The notes under the pieces are model-generated. The model saw only the letters and a list, made by a program, of their open reading frames with translations. It did not search any database and was not told where the DNA came from. Below are positions 48,967 to 60,206 of a stretch of 64,000 nt of DNA, piece by piece. A program made the translations under genes and the position numbers. Source of the stretch: PFJX01 sp044227325 (lineage in GTDB: Bacteria > Pseudomonadota > Gammaproteobacteria > Burkholderiales > Thiobacillaceae); NCBI GenBank assembly GCA_044227325.1, contig JBGAFI010000005.1, forward strand, positions 1 to 64,000. The letters are read 5' to 3'. The stretch's first letter is position 1; every line of letters begins with the position of its first letter.

Positions 48967-51791
48967 GCTTGCGCCAGCTTCTGTTCGGCAGCCTGCGCCG
49001 TCAGCTGGTGTTCGGCGTCGCGGCGGTGCACGCGGTCATGATGACCTTGTTCGTCTGGGATCTTTCCCTGCGCCAGCAGGATTTCCTGTTGGCGCGCCAG
49101 ACCGAGCAGGCGCAAAGCCTGGCCCAGACCCTGGCGGTGTCCGCCGCCACCGGCATGCTGGCCCGGGACAACGCCGGCATCCAGGAATTGGTGGTGGCGC
49201 AGAGCCACTATCCGGGCATCGTCTTCGCCATGCTGGTGGAAAACAGCGGCCGCGTGGTCGCCCATAGCGACGAGGAAAAGCGCGGCCTATATCTGGCCGA
49301 CGCGAACAGCCGGCGCCTGTTCACGGCCGATCGCGCGCTCTTTCTGTCCCGGAGCGCGGCCCTGGTGGACATCGCCATGCCGGTCATGCTGAACGGCAAG
49401 CGCCTCGGCTGGGCGCGGGTGGGCCTGTCCACCGGCACCACCCAGGCGCGTCTGGACGCGGTGACCCGGGACGGGTTGCTGTACACCGGCGCGGCCATCC
49501 TCATCGGCGCCCTGCTGGCCTGGTGGATGGGACGGCGCCTGACCCGCAAGCTGTACGTCATCCGCAACGCGGCCGAAGCGGTGCGGGCCGGCGACCACCA
49601 GGCGCGGGCGCGGCTCTCCGGCGGCGACGAGGCGGCGGTGGTGGCCCGGGGCTTCAACACCATGCTGGACACGCTGGCGGAGCGGGAGGAGGAATTGAAA
49701 ACCGCCAAGGCGCGCCTGGGCGTCAGCGAAGAGCGCCTGGAACTGGCCCTGCGCGGCGCCAACGACGGCATCTGGGACTGGGACATCGCCGCCGGCAGCG
49801 TGTATTTCTCGCCCCGCTGGAAAGAGATGCTGGGCTACGCGGACGACGAGGTGGGCAACGCAATACGGGAGTGGGAAAGCCGCGTGCATCCGGACGATAT
49901 CGAGGCCGTGTGGCGCGACGTCCGCGCCCATCTGGACGGCGAGACGGCGGCCTATCAGAACATCCATCGCATGCGTCACAAGGAGGGCCATTGGGTCTGG
50001 ATACTGGACCGGGGCGCCTGCCATCGCGACGCCCGGGGCAAGCCTTTTCGCATGGCCGGCACCCATACCGACATCAGCGAGCGCGTCGCCCTGGAACGCG
50101 CGCTGCATGAGGAAAAGGAACTGGCCCAGGTCACACTCGCCTCCATCGGCGACGGCGTGCTCACCACGGACCGGGACGGACGCGTCACCTATCTCAATCC
50201 GGTGGCCGAGCGCCTCACCGGCTGGGACAACGAGGCGGCGCGCGGACTTCCCGTCGAGGAGGTCATGCGCCTGATCAGCGAGGACACCGGGGAAGCCGCG
50301 GTCAATCCGGTGCGGCGCTGCCGGGAGGCGGGCTGCGTGGTGGGCATGGCGAACCACACCATCCTCGTCAGCCGGGCGGGCGCCGAACTGGCCATCGAGG
50401 ACTCCGCCGCGCCCATCCGCGACCGGGACGGCGCGCTGGCCGGCGTGGTCCTGGTGTTCCACGACGTGTCCGACAAGCGCGCCATGACCCGGGAGATGGC
50501 CTGGCAACTGGCCCACGACAGCCTGACCGGACTGTACAACCGGCGCGAGTTCGAAAACCGCCTGCGCGAGCTGCTGCAACAGACGGAGGCGGACGCTCAG
50601 GTCCAGGAGCACGCCATGCTCTATCTGGATCTGGACCAGTTCAAGATCGTCAACGACACCTGCGGCCACCTGGCCGGCGACGAGCTGCTGCGGCGCCTGG
50701 CTCAGCTGATGCAGGGGCACGTGCGCAACGACGATACCCTGGCGCGCCTGGGCGGCGACGAATTCGGCCTGTTGCTGCGCGCCTGCCCGCTGGAGAAAGC
50801 CCAGGAAATCGCCGAGAAGCTGCGCGGCCTGGTGCGGGATTTCCGTTTCGTCTGGGAAGACCGGGAATTCGAGATCGGCGCCTCCATCGGCCTGGCGCCC
50901 ATCCGCGGCGCCGGGCAAACCCTGGTGGAGGTGCTCGCGGCCGCCGACATGGCTTGCTACGCGGCGAAGGAAAGCGGCCGCAACCGCATCCACACCCATC
51001 ATCCGGACGACGCGGACCTGAACCGCCGGCGCGAGGAACTGCACGCCGCCAGCCGCATCCGCGCGGCCCTCGCGGCGAACCGTTTCCAGCTTCACGCCCA
51101 GGAGATCCGTCCCATGCGCGGCGCGGGGGGCAGCCACTACGAAGTGCTGCTGCGCATGGTCGACGAGGAGGGCCTGCTGCTGCCTCCGGGCCTGTTCATC
51201 CCCGCCGCCGAACGCTACGGCCTCATGGGCGAAGTGGACCGCTGGGTGATCCGGGAAAGTTTGCGGCATATGACCCAGCTTCCCGGCATCGAACTCGCCA
51301 TCAATCTGTCCGGACTGTCCCTGCAGGACGACGGTCTCGCCGGCTTCGTGCTGCGCGAGATACAGACTTACGCCATCGAACCCGCGCGCATCTGCTTCGA
51401 GATCACGGAAACCGCCGCGATTTCCAATCTGGGCCGGGCCCTGGCCTTCATGCGGGAGATGAAAACCCAGGGCTTCCGCTTCGCCCTGGACGATTTCGGC
51501 TCCGGCATGTCCTCCTTCTCCTACCTCAAGAACCTGCCGGTGGATTATCTGAAGATCGACGGCGCCTTCGTGCGCGACATCGTCAGCGATCCCATCGACC
51601 GCGCCTTCGTCGAGGCCATCAACCGCATCGGCCAGGTCATGGGCAAGGAAACCATCGCCGAGTTCGTCGAGAACGCGGACATTCTGCGCGAGCTGGCCGG
51701 CATCGGCGTGAATTATGCCCAGGGCTACGGCATTTCCCGGCCCGTGCCCCTGGCGAGCCTCCAGTCAGTACCGGCGGGTCTGACGGCCTGA
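48963..51791 (+). CDS. Membrane PAS-GGDEF-EAL cyclic di-GMP signalling protein
   Basis: A 942-residue protein. Two membrane helices (about 15-35 and 175-195) bracket a periplasmic sensor domain, followed by HAMP, two PAS domains (about 255-385 and 390-510), GGDEF and EAL domains. The cyclase site is intact (LARLGGDEF), but the RxxD inhibitory site is not seen. The phosphodiesterase part reads EVLLR in place of EALLR, with AINLSG, FEITETA, ALDDFGSGMSSFSYL and the Lys/Glu residues conserved, so it may be active. It overlaps the PhnD-like lipoprotein gene, whose product probably controls it through the periplasmic domain. Product could influence YcgR (11080). Confidence 0.9.
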   Translation: MSLRQLLFGSLRRQLVFGVAAVHAVMMTLFVWDLSLRQQDFLLARQTEQAQSLAQTLAVSAATGMLARDNAGIQELVVAQSHYPGIVFAMLVENSGRVVAHSDEEKRGLYLADANSRRLFTADRALFLSRSAALVDIAMPVMLNGKRLGWARVGLSTGTTQARLDAVTRDGLLYTGAAILIGALLAWWMGRRLTRKLYVIRNAAEAVRAGDHQARARLSGGDEAAVVARGFNTMLDTLAEREEELKTAKARLGVSEERLELALRGANDGIWDWDIAAGSVYFSPRWKEMLGYADDEVGNAIREWESRVHPDDIEAVWRDVRAHLDGETAAYQNIHRMRHKEGHWVWILDRGACHRDARGKPFRMAGTHTDISERVALERALHEEKELAQVTLASIGDGVLTTDRDGRVTYLNPVAERLTGWDNEAARGLPVEEVMRLISEDTGEAAVNPVRRCREAGCVVGMANHTILVSRAGAELAIEDSAAPIRDRDGALAGVVLVFHDVSDKRAMTREMAWQLAHDSLTGLYNRREFENRLRELLQQTEADAQVQEHAMLYLDLDQFKIVNDTCGHLAGDELLRRLAQLMQGHVRNDDTLARLGGDEFGLLLRACPLEKAQEIAEKLRGLVRDFRFVWEDREFEIGASIGLAPIRGAGQTLVEVLAAADMACYAAKESGRNRIHTHHPDDADLNRRREELHAASRIRAALAANRFQLHAQEIRPMRGAGGSHYEVLLRMVDEEGLLLPPGLFIPAAERYGLMGEVDRWVIRESLRHMTQLPGIELAINLSGLSLQDDGLAGFVLREIQTYAIEPARICFEITETAAISNLGRALAFMREMKTQGFRFALDDFGSGMSSFSYLKNLPVDYLKIDGAFVRDIVSDPIDRAFVEAINRIGQVMGKETIAEFVENADILRELAGIGVNYAQGYGISRPVPLASLQSVPAGLTA

Positions 51792-51801
51792 GCGCGGCCG
51801 C

Positions 51802-53289
51802 CTACTTGCGCCAGAACGCCGGCGTCAGCGTCACCAGCAGGGTGAACAGTTCGAGCCGGCCCAACAGCATGGCGAAGGTGCATACCCAGGTCTGGAAGTC
51901 GGTCAGCACCGCGTAGGTGGTGGAGGGGCCGACCTGGCCCAGGCCCGGCCCCGTGTTGTTGATGCAGGCGACCACCGCGGAAAACGCGGTGAGCACGTCC
52001 AGGCCTGAAAAGGACAGCAGGAAGCTGAGGAACACGATGGAAGCCACATAGATAAAAAAGAATGCCAGCACGGCATACATGATCTTGTTCGGGATCACCT
52101 GTTCGCCCAGGCGCAGGGGGATTTGCGCGTGGGGGTGGATGACGCGCAGCAATTCCCGGTGCACCTGTTTGTAGAGCAGGACCGCGCGCAGCATCTTGAT
52201 GCCGCCGCCGGTGGAGCCGGCGCTGGTGGAAAAGCTGCACAGGAACAGCAGCCACAGCCCGGCGAAATAAGGCCAGGAACCGAAGTCGGCGGTGGACAGG
52301 CCCAGGGTCGTGGCCATGGAGATCACGCTGAAGGTGGCGTCGCGCAGGGCGCTGGGAAAGTCCTGATAGACGCCCCGGGACCACAGCAGCAGACCGAGCA
52401 TGAGACAACTGCCCAGCACGTAGATGAAGAACCAGCGGATCTCCGGATCCTCCCGGTAGGGCCGCAGGCTGCGGCCGCGCAGGGCCATGAAGTGCATGGC
52501 GAAATTCAGGCCCGCGAGCAGGGCGAACACCTCGGTGATCAACTCCAGCGACAGGGAATGGAAGTAGCCGAAACTGGCGTCGTGGGAGGAAAAGCCGCCC
52601 AGGCCCATGACCGAGAAGGCGTGGATGACCGCGTCGCCGGGCGTCATGCCGAATAGCCAGTACAGCGCGATGCAGAGCAGCGTCAGCAGGATGTAGACCT
52701 TCCACAATCCCTTCGCGGTTTCCGCCATGCGCGGCGTCAGCTTGTCGTCCTTCATGGGGCCCGGCGTTTCCGCCTTGAACATCTGCCGGCCGCCCACCCC
52801 CAGCAGGGGCAGCACCGCGACCACCAGCACGATCACGCCGAGGCCGCCCAGCCAGTGCAACTGGGCGCGCCACAGATTGATGGAGACGGGCATCGCATCC
52901 AACCCGGAAAGCACCGTGGCGCCGGTGGTGGTGAGCCCGGACATGGTTTCGAAATAGGCGTCGGTGAAGCTCAGCCCGGGCAAATAGATGAGCAAGGGAA
53001 GCGCCGCGAACAAGGGCGTCAGCAGCCAGGTCAGCACCACCAGCAGGATGCCGTCGCGCGCCTTCAATTCCCGTTTCCAGCGCCGTCCCGCGAGCCAGAG
53101 CAGCACGCCGCTGGCGAGGGTGATGAGCACGGCCTCGTCGTAGGCGTGCTGGGCGCGGTCGCGCGCGATCTCGGACACCGACAGGGGCAGCAGCATGGAC
53201 AGACCGAACACGGTGATGATCATCCCGAGCACATGCAGGATGGGAAACAGCGGATGGACGCGGCTGTGCCGCACCAGGAAGGTTCTCAT
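51802..53289 (-). CDS. trkH: Trk potassium uptake system membrane protein TrkH, copy 1
   Basis: A 495-residue potassium channel-like transporter from ATG 53289. Four repeated pore segments are visible, with TTTGATVLSGLD, GLGGFSSHDAS, ATTLGLSTAD and ACINNTGPGLG carrying the selectivity-filter glycines. It works with TrkA, which binds its cytoplasmic face and regulates it by nucleotide. Its start overlaps the stop of the second copy (ATGA), and it is about two-thirds identical to it by eye. The order is trkA, trkH copy 2, trkH copy 1 in transcription direction. Confidence 0.92.
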   Translation of the reverse strand: MRTFLVRHSRVHPLFPILHVLGMIITVFGLSMLLPLSVSEIARDRAQHAYDEAVLITLASGVLLWLAGRRWKRELKARDGILLVVLTWLLTPLFAALPLLIYLPGLSFTDAYFETMSGLTTTGATVLSGLDAMPVSINLWRAQLHWLGGLGVIVLVVAVLPLLGVGGRQMFKAETPGPMKDDKLTPRMAETAKGLWKVYILLTLLCIALYWLFGMTPGDAVIHAFSVMGLGGFSSHDASFGYFHSLSLELITEVFALLAGLNFAMHFMALRGRSLRPYREDPEIRWFFIYVLGSCLMLGLLLWSRGVYQDFPSALRDATFSVISMATTLGLSTADFGSWPYFAGLWLLFLCSFSTSAGSTGGGIKMLRAVLLYKQVHRELLRVIHPHAQIPLRLGEQVIPNKIMYAVLAFFFIYVASIVFLSFLLSFSGLDVLTAFSAVVACINNTGPGLGQVGPSTTYAVLTDFQTWVCTFAMLLGRLELFTLLVTLTPAFWRK

Positions 53290-54746
53290 CGCCGCCAGAA
53301 CGCCGGGGTCAGCACCACCAGCAGGGTGAACAGTTCCAGCCGGCCCAGCAGCATGGCGAAGGCGCAGACCGAGGTCTGGAAGTCGCTCAGCACCGCGTAG
53401 GTGTTGGCCGGGCCCACCTGGCCCAGGCCCGGGCCCGTGTTGTTGATGCAGGCCACCACGGCGGAGAAGGAGGTGAGTATGTCCAGGCCGGTGAAGGAGA
53501 GGACGAAGCTCAGGGAGACGATGGAGGCCACGTAGATGAACAGGAAGGCCAGCACCGCGTAGACGATCTTGTTGGGCACGATCTCTTCGCCCAGGCGCAG
53601 GGGAAGCTGGGCGTTGGGGTGGATCAGCTTCTTCAGTTCCCGGTAGACCTGTTTGTAGAGCAGCACCGCGCGCATCATCTTGATGCCGCCGCCGGTGGAG
53701 CCGGCGCTGGTGGAGAAGCTGCACAGGAACATGAGCCAGAGGCCGGCGAAGAACGGCCACTGGCCGTAATCCGTGGTGGCGAAGCCGAGGGTGGTGGCGA
53801 CCGAGATGGTGTTGAACATGGCGTAGCGCAGCGCGCTGGGGAAATCCAGGAAGATGTCCCGCTGCCACAGCAGCAGGGCCAGCACGAAGCCGCTGGTCAG
53901 CACGAAGCCGAGGAACCAGCGGATCTCCGGATCGTGCCGGTAGCTCGCCAACTGGCGGCCGCGCAGCACGGCGAAATGGGTGGCGAAGTTGATGCCGGCG
54001 ATGAGGGCGAACGTTCCCGTGGCGATTTCCAGGGGCAGCGAGTCGAAGTAACCCAGGCTCGCGTCGTGGGACGAGAAGCCGCCCAGGCCCATGATCGAGA
54101 AGGCGTGCACCACCGCGTCGAAAAAGGACATGCCCAGCGCCCACAGCACCAGGATGCAGGCGCCGGTGAGCAGGACGTAGACCGCCCAGAGCCCCTTCGC
54201 GGTTTCCGCCATGCGCGGCGTCAACTTCTGGTCCTTCATCGGCGTCGGCACCTCCGCCTTGAACATCTGGCGTCCACCCACGCCCAGCAGGGGCAGCACC
54301 GCCGAAACCAGGACGATGACGCCCAGGCCGCCGATCCAGTGCAATTGGGCGCGCCACAGGTTGATGGAACGGGGTAGGTCGTCCAGGCCGGAAAGGACCG
54401 TCGCGCCCGTGGCGGTGAGGCCGGACATGGCCTCGAAATAGGCGTCCGCCAGGTGCAGGTTGGGCATGTAGATGAGCAGCGGCAGGGCGGCGAAGGCGGG
54501 CAGCAGGCTCCAGGTCAGCACCACCAGCAGGATGCCGTCGCGCATCTTCAATTCCCGCCGCCAATGGCGGCCCACCAGCCACATCGTCACGCCGGCGCCG
54601 ATGGTGATCAGGACCGCCTCGTCATAGGCGCGCTGGGCGCCGTCCAGGGTCAGCTCGGCGAGCAGCAGGGGCGCCAGCATGGACAGGCCGAACACGGTGA
54701 CGATCGTGCCCAGCGCGTACAGCAAGGGGAACAGACGACGCGGCAT
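53286..54746 (-). CDS. trkH: Trk potassium uptake system membrane protein TrkH, copy 2
   Basis: A 486-residue paralogue of the neighbouring TrkH, with the same filter segments (TATGATVLSGLD, GLGGFSSHDAS, ATTLGFATTD, ACINNTGPGLG) and the same C-terminal LGRLELFTLLVVLTPAFWRR. The two copies differ most near the N-terminus and in the loops. It lies 13 bases after the trkA stop. A single TrkH is usual after trkA, so this is a tandem duplication. Both copies are intact. Confidence 0.92.
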   Translation of the reverse strand: MPRRLFPLLYALGTIVTVFGLSMLAPLLLAELTLDGAQRAYDEAVLITIGAGVTMWLVGRHWRRELKMRDGILLVVLTWSLLPAFAALPLLIYMPNLHLADAYFEAMSGLTATGATVLSGLDDLPRSINLWRAQLHWIGGLGVIVLVSAVLPLLGVGGRQMFKAEVPTPMKDQKLTPRMAETAKGLWAVYVLLTGACILVLWALGMSFFDAVVHAFSIMGLGGFSSHDASLGYFDSLPLEIATGTFALIAGINFATHFAVLRGRQLASYRHDPEIRWFLGFVLTSGFVLALLLWQRDIFLDFPSALRYAMFNTISVATTLGFATTDYGQWPFFAGLWLMFLCSFSTSAGSTGGGIKMMRAVLLYKQVYRELKKLIHPNAQLPLRLGEEIVPNKIVYAVLAFLFIYVASIVSLSFVLSFTGLDILTSFSAVVACINNTGPGLGQVGPANTYAVLSDFQTSVCAFAMLLGRLELFTLLVVLTPAFWRR

Positions 54747-54759
54747 TACGGGAGGAGAT

Positions 54760-56133
54760 TCAGAAGAAGCCCAGGCCGACCTGGAACAGCTTCTCCACCT
54801 TGGGGATCATGCGCTTGTTGGGCACGAACAGAATCAGGTGATCCTCGGCCTCGATGACCGTGTCGTGGTGGGCGATGTTCACCGAGGCGCCGCGCAGGAC
54901 CGCGCCGATGGTCACGCCTTCGGGAAGGTCGATCTGCTCGATGCGCTTGCCGATCAGCTTGGAGGACTTCTCGTCGCCGTGCACCACCGCCTCCAGGGCC
55001 TCCGCCGCGCCCCGGCGCAGGGAATGCACCACCGCCATGTCGCCGCGGCGAATGTGGGTGAGCAGGGGGCCGATGGTGGCCTGGGCCGGCGACAGGGCGA
55101 TGTCGATCTCGCCGCCCTGGAGCAGGTCCACATAGGTGGAGCGGTTGATCAGGGCGATGACCTTCTTCGCGCCCAGCCGCTTGGCCAGCAGGGCGGACAT
55201 GATGTTGTCCTCGTCGTCGTTGGTCAGCGCGCAGAACACGTCCATGTCCTCGACGTTCTCCTGCAGCAGCAGGTCCTCGTCGGTGGCGTCGCCGGTCAGC
55301 ACCAGGGTGCGCTTGAGGGTGCTGGCCAGGCGCTCGGTGCTCTTCTTGTTGCGGTCGATCAGCTTGACCTCGTAGTCCGGCTCCAGGCTGCGCGCCAGGC
55401 GCTGGCCGATGTTGCCGCCGCCGGCGATCATGACCCGGCGCACGCTGCGGTCGCCCCGGCGCATCTCCTTCATGACCGCGCGGATGTTCTCGGTGGCGGC
55501 GATGAAGAAGATCTCGTCGCCGTCCTGGATCACCGTGCGGCCTTCCGGAACGATGGTGCGGTCGCGCCGGAAAATGGCCGCCACCCGGGCGTCGAGGCCG
55601 GGCAGGTGCTTCTGCAGATTGCGCAGTTCATGGCCCACCAGCGGGCCGCCGGCGCGCGCCTTCATCGCCACCAGACGGGCGCGCTCACCGCCGAAAGGCA
55701 CCACCTGCAAGGCTTCCGGGTAATCGATGAGCTTGCGCAGGTACTCGGTGATTTCCTGCTCCGGGGCGATGACGTGATCGACGCCGAAGTGGTCCGCGTC
55801 GAACAACTGCGGATGCTTCATGTAATCCAGGGCGCGGATGCGGGCGATCTTGGTGGGGATGTTGAACAGGGTGCCGGCCAGCTTGCAGGCGACGATGTTG
55901 GTTTCGTCGTTGAGGGTGACCGCCACCAGCATGTCGGCGTCATCCGCCCCCGCCGCCTTGAGGATGGAGGGGTGGGAGGCCTGGCCGCAGATGGTGCGCA
56001 GGTCGAAACGGTCCTGCAGCGCGGCCAGCTTCTCCGCGTCCAGGTCCACCACGGTCAGGTCGTTGCCCTCGCGGACCAGGTGTTCCGCCAGGTTCGAGCC
56101 CACCTGGCCGGCGCCGAGGATGATGATCTTCAT
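54760..56133 (-). CDS. trkA: Trk system potassium transporter peripheral protein TrkA
   Basis: A 457-residue protein with two RCK units, each an NAD-binding Rossmann domain plus a TrkA-C domain. The first nucleotide site is IIILGAGQVGSNLAEHL (residues 2-18), the second MIAGGGNIGQRLA. It sits on the cytoplasmic side of TrkH and gates potassium uptake in response to ATP/ADP and NADH. It lies downstream of ntrX (80-base gap) in the conserved row rsmB, DUF4390, ntrY, ntrX, trkA, trkH. Confidence 0.95.
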   Translation of the reverse strand: MKIIILGAGQVGSNLAEHLVREGNDLTVVDLDAEKLAALQDRFDLRTICGQASHPSILKAAGADDADMLVAVTLNDETNIVACKLAGTLFNIPTKIARIRALDYMKHPQLFDADHFGVDHVIAPEQEITEYLRKLIDYPEALQVVPFGGERARLVAMKARAGGPLVGHELRNLQKHLPGLDARVAAIFRRDRTIVPEGRTVIQDGDEIFFIAATENIRAVMKEMRRGDRSVRRVMIAGGGNIGQRLARSLEPDYEVKLIDRNKKSTERLASTLKRTLVLTGDATDEDLLLQENVEDMDVFCALTNDDEDNIMSALLAKRLGAKKVIALINRSTYVDLLQGGEIDIALSPAQATIGPLLTHIRRGDMAVVHSLRRGAAEALEAVVHGDEKSSKLIGKRIEQIDLPEGVTIGAVLRGASVNIAHHDTVIEAEDHLILFVPNKRMIPKVEKLFQVGLGFF

Positions 56134-56212
56134 GATTGGGGAACCTGGGAGATGGGAGACGGGAAACGGAAAACGAAGCCGCCGGCGCGCTTCGGAGGCG
56201 CTGCGTCCCGCC

Positions 56213-57469
56213 TCACTTTTCTTTCCCCGGCGCTTCGATGCCCAACTGTTTGACCTTGCGGTAGAGGTTGGTGCGGTCCAGGCCGGCGCGTTCGGCGGCC
56301 CGGCTCATGCCCCAGTTGCATTCCGCCAGCAGGGCTTCCAGATAGGCCTTCTCGAAGGCGTCCCGGGCCTCCTTCAGGGGCAGATGCAGCATGAGTTCGA
56401 TGCCCGCCGGGCCGGTGGCCTGCGCGGGTTTGCCCAGGATGGCTTCCACCGCGCCGGTGTCGACCGGCTCCTCGCCTCCTTCCAGCGCGAGGCGGCCGGC
56501 CATGGCGTCCAGCTCCGCCAGGTTGCCCGGCCAGTCGTAGCCGCTCAGCAGGGAGAGGGCCGCGTCGGAGAATTTGCGCGGCGCGATCAGCAGGCGCACG
56601 CAGGCGTCCTCCAGCATGCGTGTCGCCAAGGCCGGGATATCCTCGCGCCGGGCGCGCAGGGGCGGCAGTTCCACCACCGCGTGGGCGAACTGATCGTGCA
56701 GTTCCCGCAGCAGCCTGCCTTCCGCGAGCATTTGCGCGGGAGGCTGCCGGCTGGCGGCCACCACCCGCGTCGAGAATTCCGAGCGGCGGGCGATGAGCAG
56801 GGACAGGCCCTTCTGCTGCATGGAGGACAGCGCGGCCAGGTCGGGGATGAAAACCAGGCCACCCTTGGCCCGCACCAGCAGATCGGCGGGCCGGTCGGCC
56901 AGCATCGCGGGCTCGTCCGCCAGGATGAAGGCGCCGTCGGGCGGCGTCAGGAAGTGGGCGACGTTTTCCTCGCCGGCGCCGGGTTCGGTCAGCAACAGCA
57001 CCGGCAGGCCCGCGCTGGCCGCCAGGCCCAGGCGCTGGGCCAGGCGGCGGATCGCTTCGCCCTGTCCCAGGGATTCCAGGTTCCCCGAGGTGATGGGCTT
57101 GTGGGAGCGGGTCTCCATGGCCTTGCGCACGGTTTCCAGCAACTGCTTGTAGGCCACCGGTTTTTCCAGGTAATCGAAGGCGCCCAGCCGCGTCGCTTCC
57201 ACCGCGGTGTGCACCGTGCCGTGGCCGGACATCATGACCACCGGCATGGTCAGCCGTCCCTGGGCTTTCCATTCCTTGAGCAGGGTGACGCCGTCCACGT
57301 CGGGCATCCAGATGTCGAGCAGGACCAGATCCGGAATCTTCGCGTCGAGGGCGGCGCGCGCGGCCGTGCCGTTTTCCGCGGAGCGAACCTCGTAGCCCTC
57401 CTCTTCCAGGATTTCCCGCATCAGTTCGCGAATCCCGGGTTCGTCGTCCACCACCAGTATTTCAGGCAT
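56213..57469 (-). CDS. ntrX: NtrX-like response regulator with degenerate AAA+ domain
   Basis: A 418-residue regulator. The receiver domain is intact (VVDDEPGIRE, phospho-acceptor in LVLLDIWMPDVDG, KPV near its end), and the Fis-type helix-turn-helix is present (WGMSRAAERAGLDRTNLYRKVKQLGIE, read in parts). The central domain lacks the sigma-54 contact GAFTGA altogether. The Walker A position reads TEPGAGEEN instead of GESGTGKE, without the lysine, so ATP hydrolysis and sigma-54 activation are not expected. The gene is three bases from ntrY. NtrX in several groups is known to work as a conventional DNA-binding regulator of nitrogen, redox or envelope functions. Confidence 0.88.
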   Translation of the reverse strand: MPEILVVDDEPGIRELMREILEEEGYEVRSAENGTAARAALDAKIPDLVLLDIWMPDVDGVTLLKEWKAQGRLTMPVVMMSGHGTVHTAVEATRLGAFDYLEKPVAYKQLLETVRKAMETRSHKPITSGNLESLGQGEAIRRLAQRLGLAASAGLPVLLLTEPGAGEENVAHFLTPPDGAFILADEPAMLADRPADLLVRAKGGLVFIPDLAALSSMQQKGLSLLIARRSEFSTRVVAASRQPPAQMLAEGRLLRELHDQFAHAVVELPPLRARREDIPALATRMLEDACVRLLIAPRKFSDAALSLLSGYDWPGNLAELDAMAGRLALEGGEEPVDTGAVEAILGKPAQATGPAGIELMLHLPLKEARDAFEKAYLEALLAECNWGMSRAAERAGLDRTNLYRKVKQLGIEAPGKEK

Positions 57470-57472
57470 AAC

Positions 57473-59629
<2,157 letters not shown>

Positions 59630-59636
59630 CGGGGAA

Positions 59637-60206
59637 TCAATACTTGAACGTGCGTTCCTGCCAGCCCGAGTCCAACTGCCAGCGCGTGGACGAAGCCAGG
59701 GCGTTCACCTGGAGCGGCTTGGGCAGTTGGGAGATATCCAGATACATGCGGATATAGGCCCGGTTGGTGGACTTCTTCTTGGTCTGCTTCGTGTTCAGAA
59801 TCGCCCAGTCGCGCAGATCGCCCGCGGCGCGCAGGGCTTCGGCCAGGGTCTCGTGGGCGCTGGAGACGCCGGGTAGGGAGACGTAGTACTGGCGCAGGAG
59901 CGCGTTGTAGGACACGCGGATGTTGCGCTCCAGCTCGATGAGATCCTCGGCCAGCCAGTAATCCCGCTCGCGCTGGGCCTCGAAGGCCTGCACGAAGGTG
60001 AGCTGCACGCCGCGCATGAGGGCATTCTCCAGCGTCGGCGAGAGTTGCACATCGAAATAGCCCGACAACTGGAACAACTCGCCTTTCAGGACGATCTCCG
60101 CCTGGGCGAGCTGGATGCCTTCCGCGCGGGCGGCGGGCGCGAGCAGCAACGCGGCCAAGCCGGCCGCGGCGCGCAGGAGGAAGTCACGTCTTGAGCAGGC
60201 GGGCAT
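59637..60206 (-). CDS. DUF4390 exported protein
   Basis: A 189-residue protein. ATG 60206 begins MPACSRRDFLLRAAAGLAALLLAPAARA (read in parts), a Tat-type signal with SRRDFLL; ATG 60218 is the alternative. The mature part (AEIVLKGELFQLSGYFDVQLSPTLENALMRGVQL...) matches DUF4390, a family always found between rsmB and ntrY in betaproteobacteria. Its start lies inside the end of rsmB (23-base overlap), suggesting translational coupling. The function is unknown; with ntrY directly downstream it may be a periplasmic partner of that sensor. Confidence 0.83.
   Translation of the reverse strand: MPACSRRDFLLRAAAGLAALLLAPAARAEGIQLAQAEIVLKGELFQLSGYFDVQLSPTLENALMRGVQLTFVQAFEAQRERDYWLAEDLIELERNIRVSYNALLRQYYVSLPGVSSAHETLAEALRAAGDLRDWAILNTKQTKKKSTNRAYIRMYLDISQLPKPLQVNALASSTRWQLDSGWQERTFKY

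Noticed and set aside
53290..54582. Possible 926-residue fusion extending TrkH copy 1 upstream
   Set aside because: The added N-terminal part is an out-of-frame reading of TrkH copy 2; ATG 53289 starts a normal TrkH.
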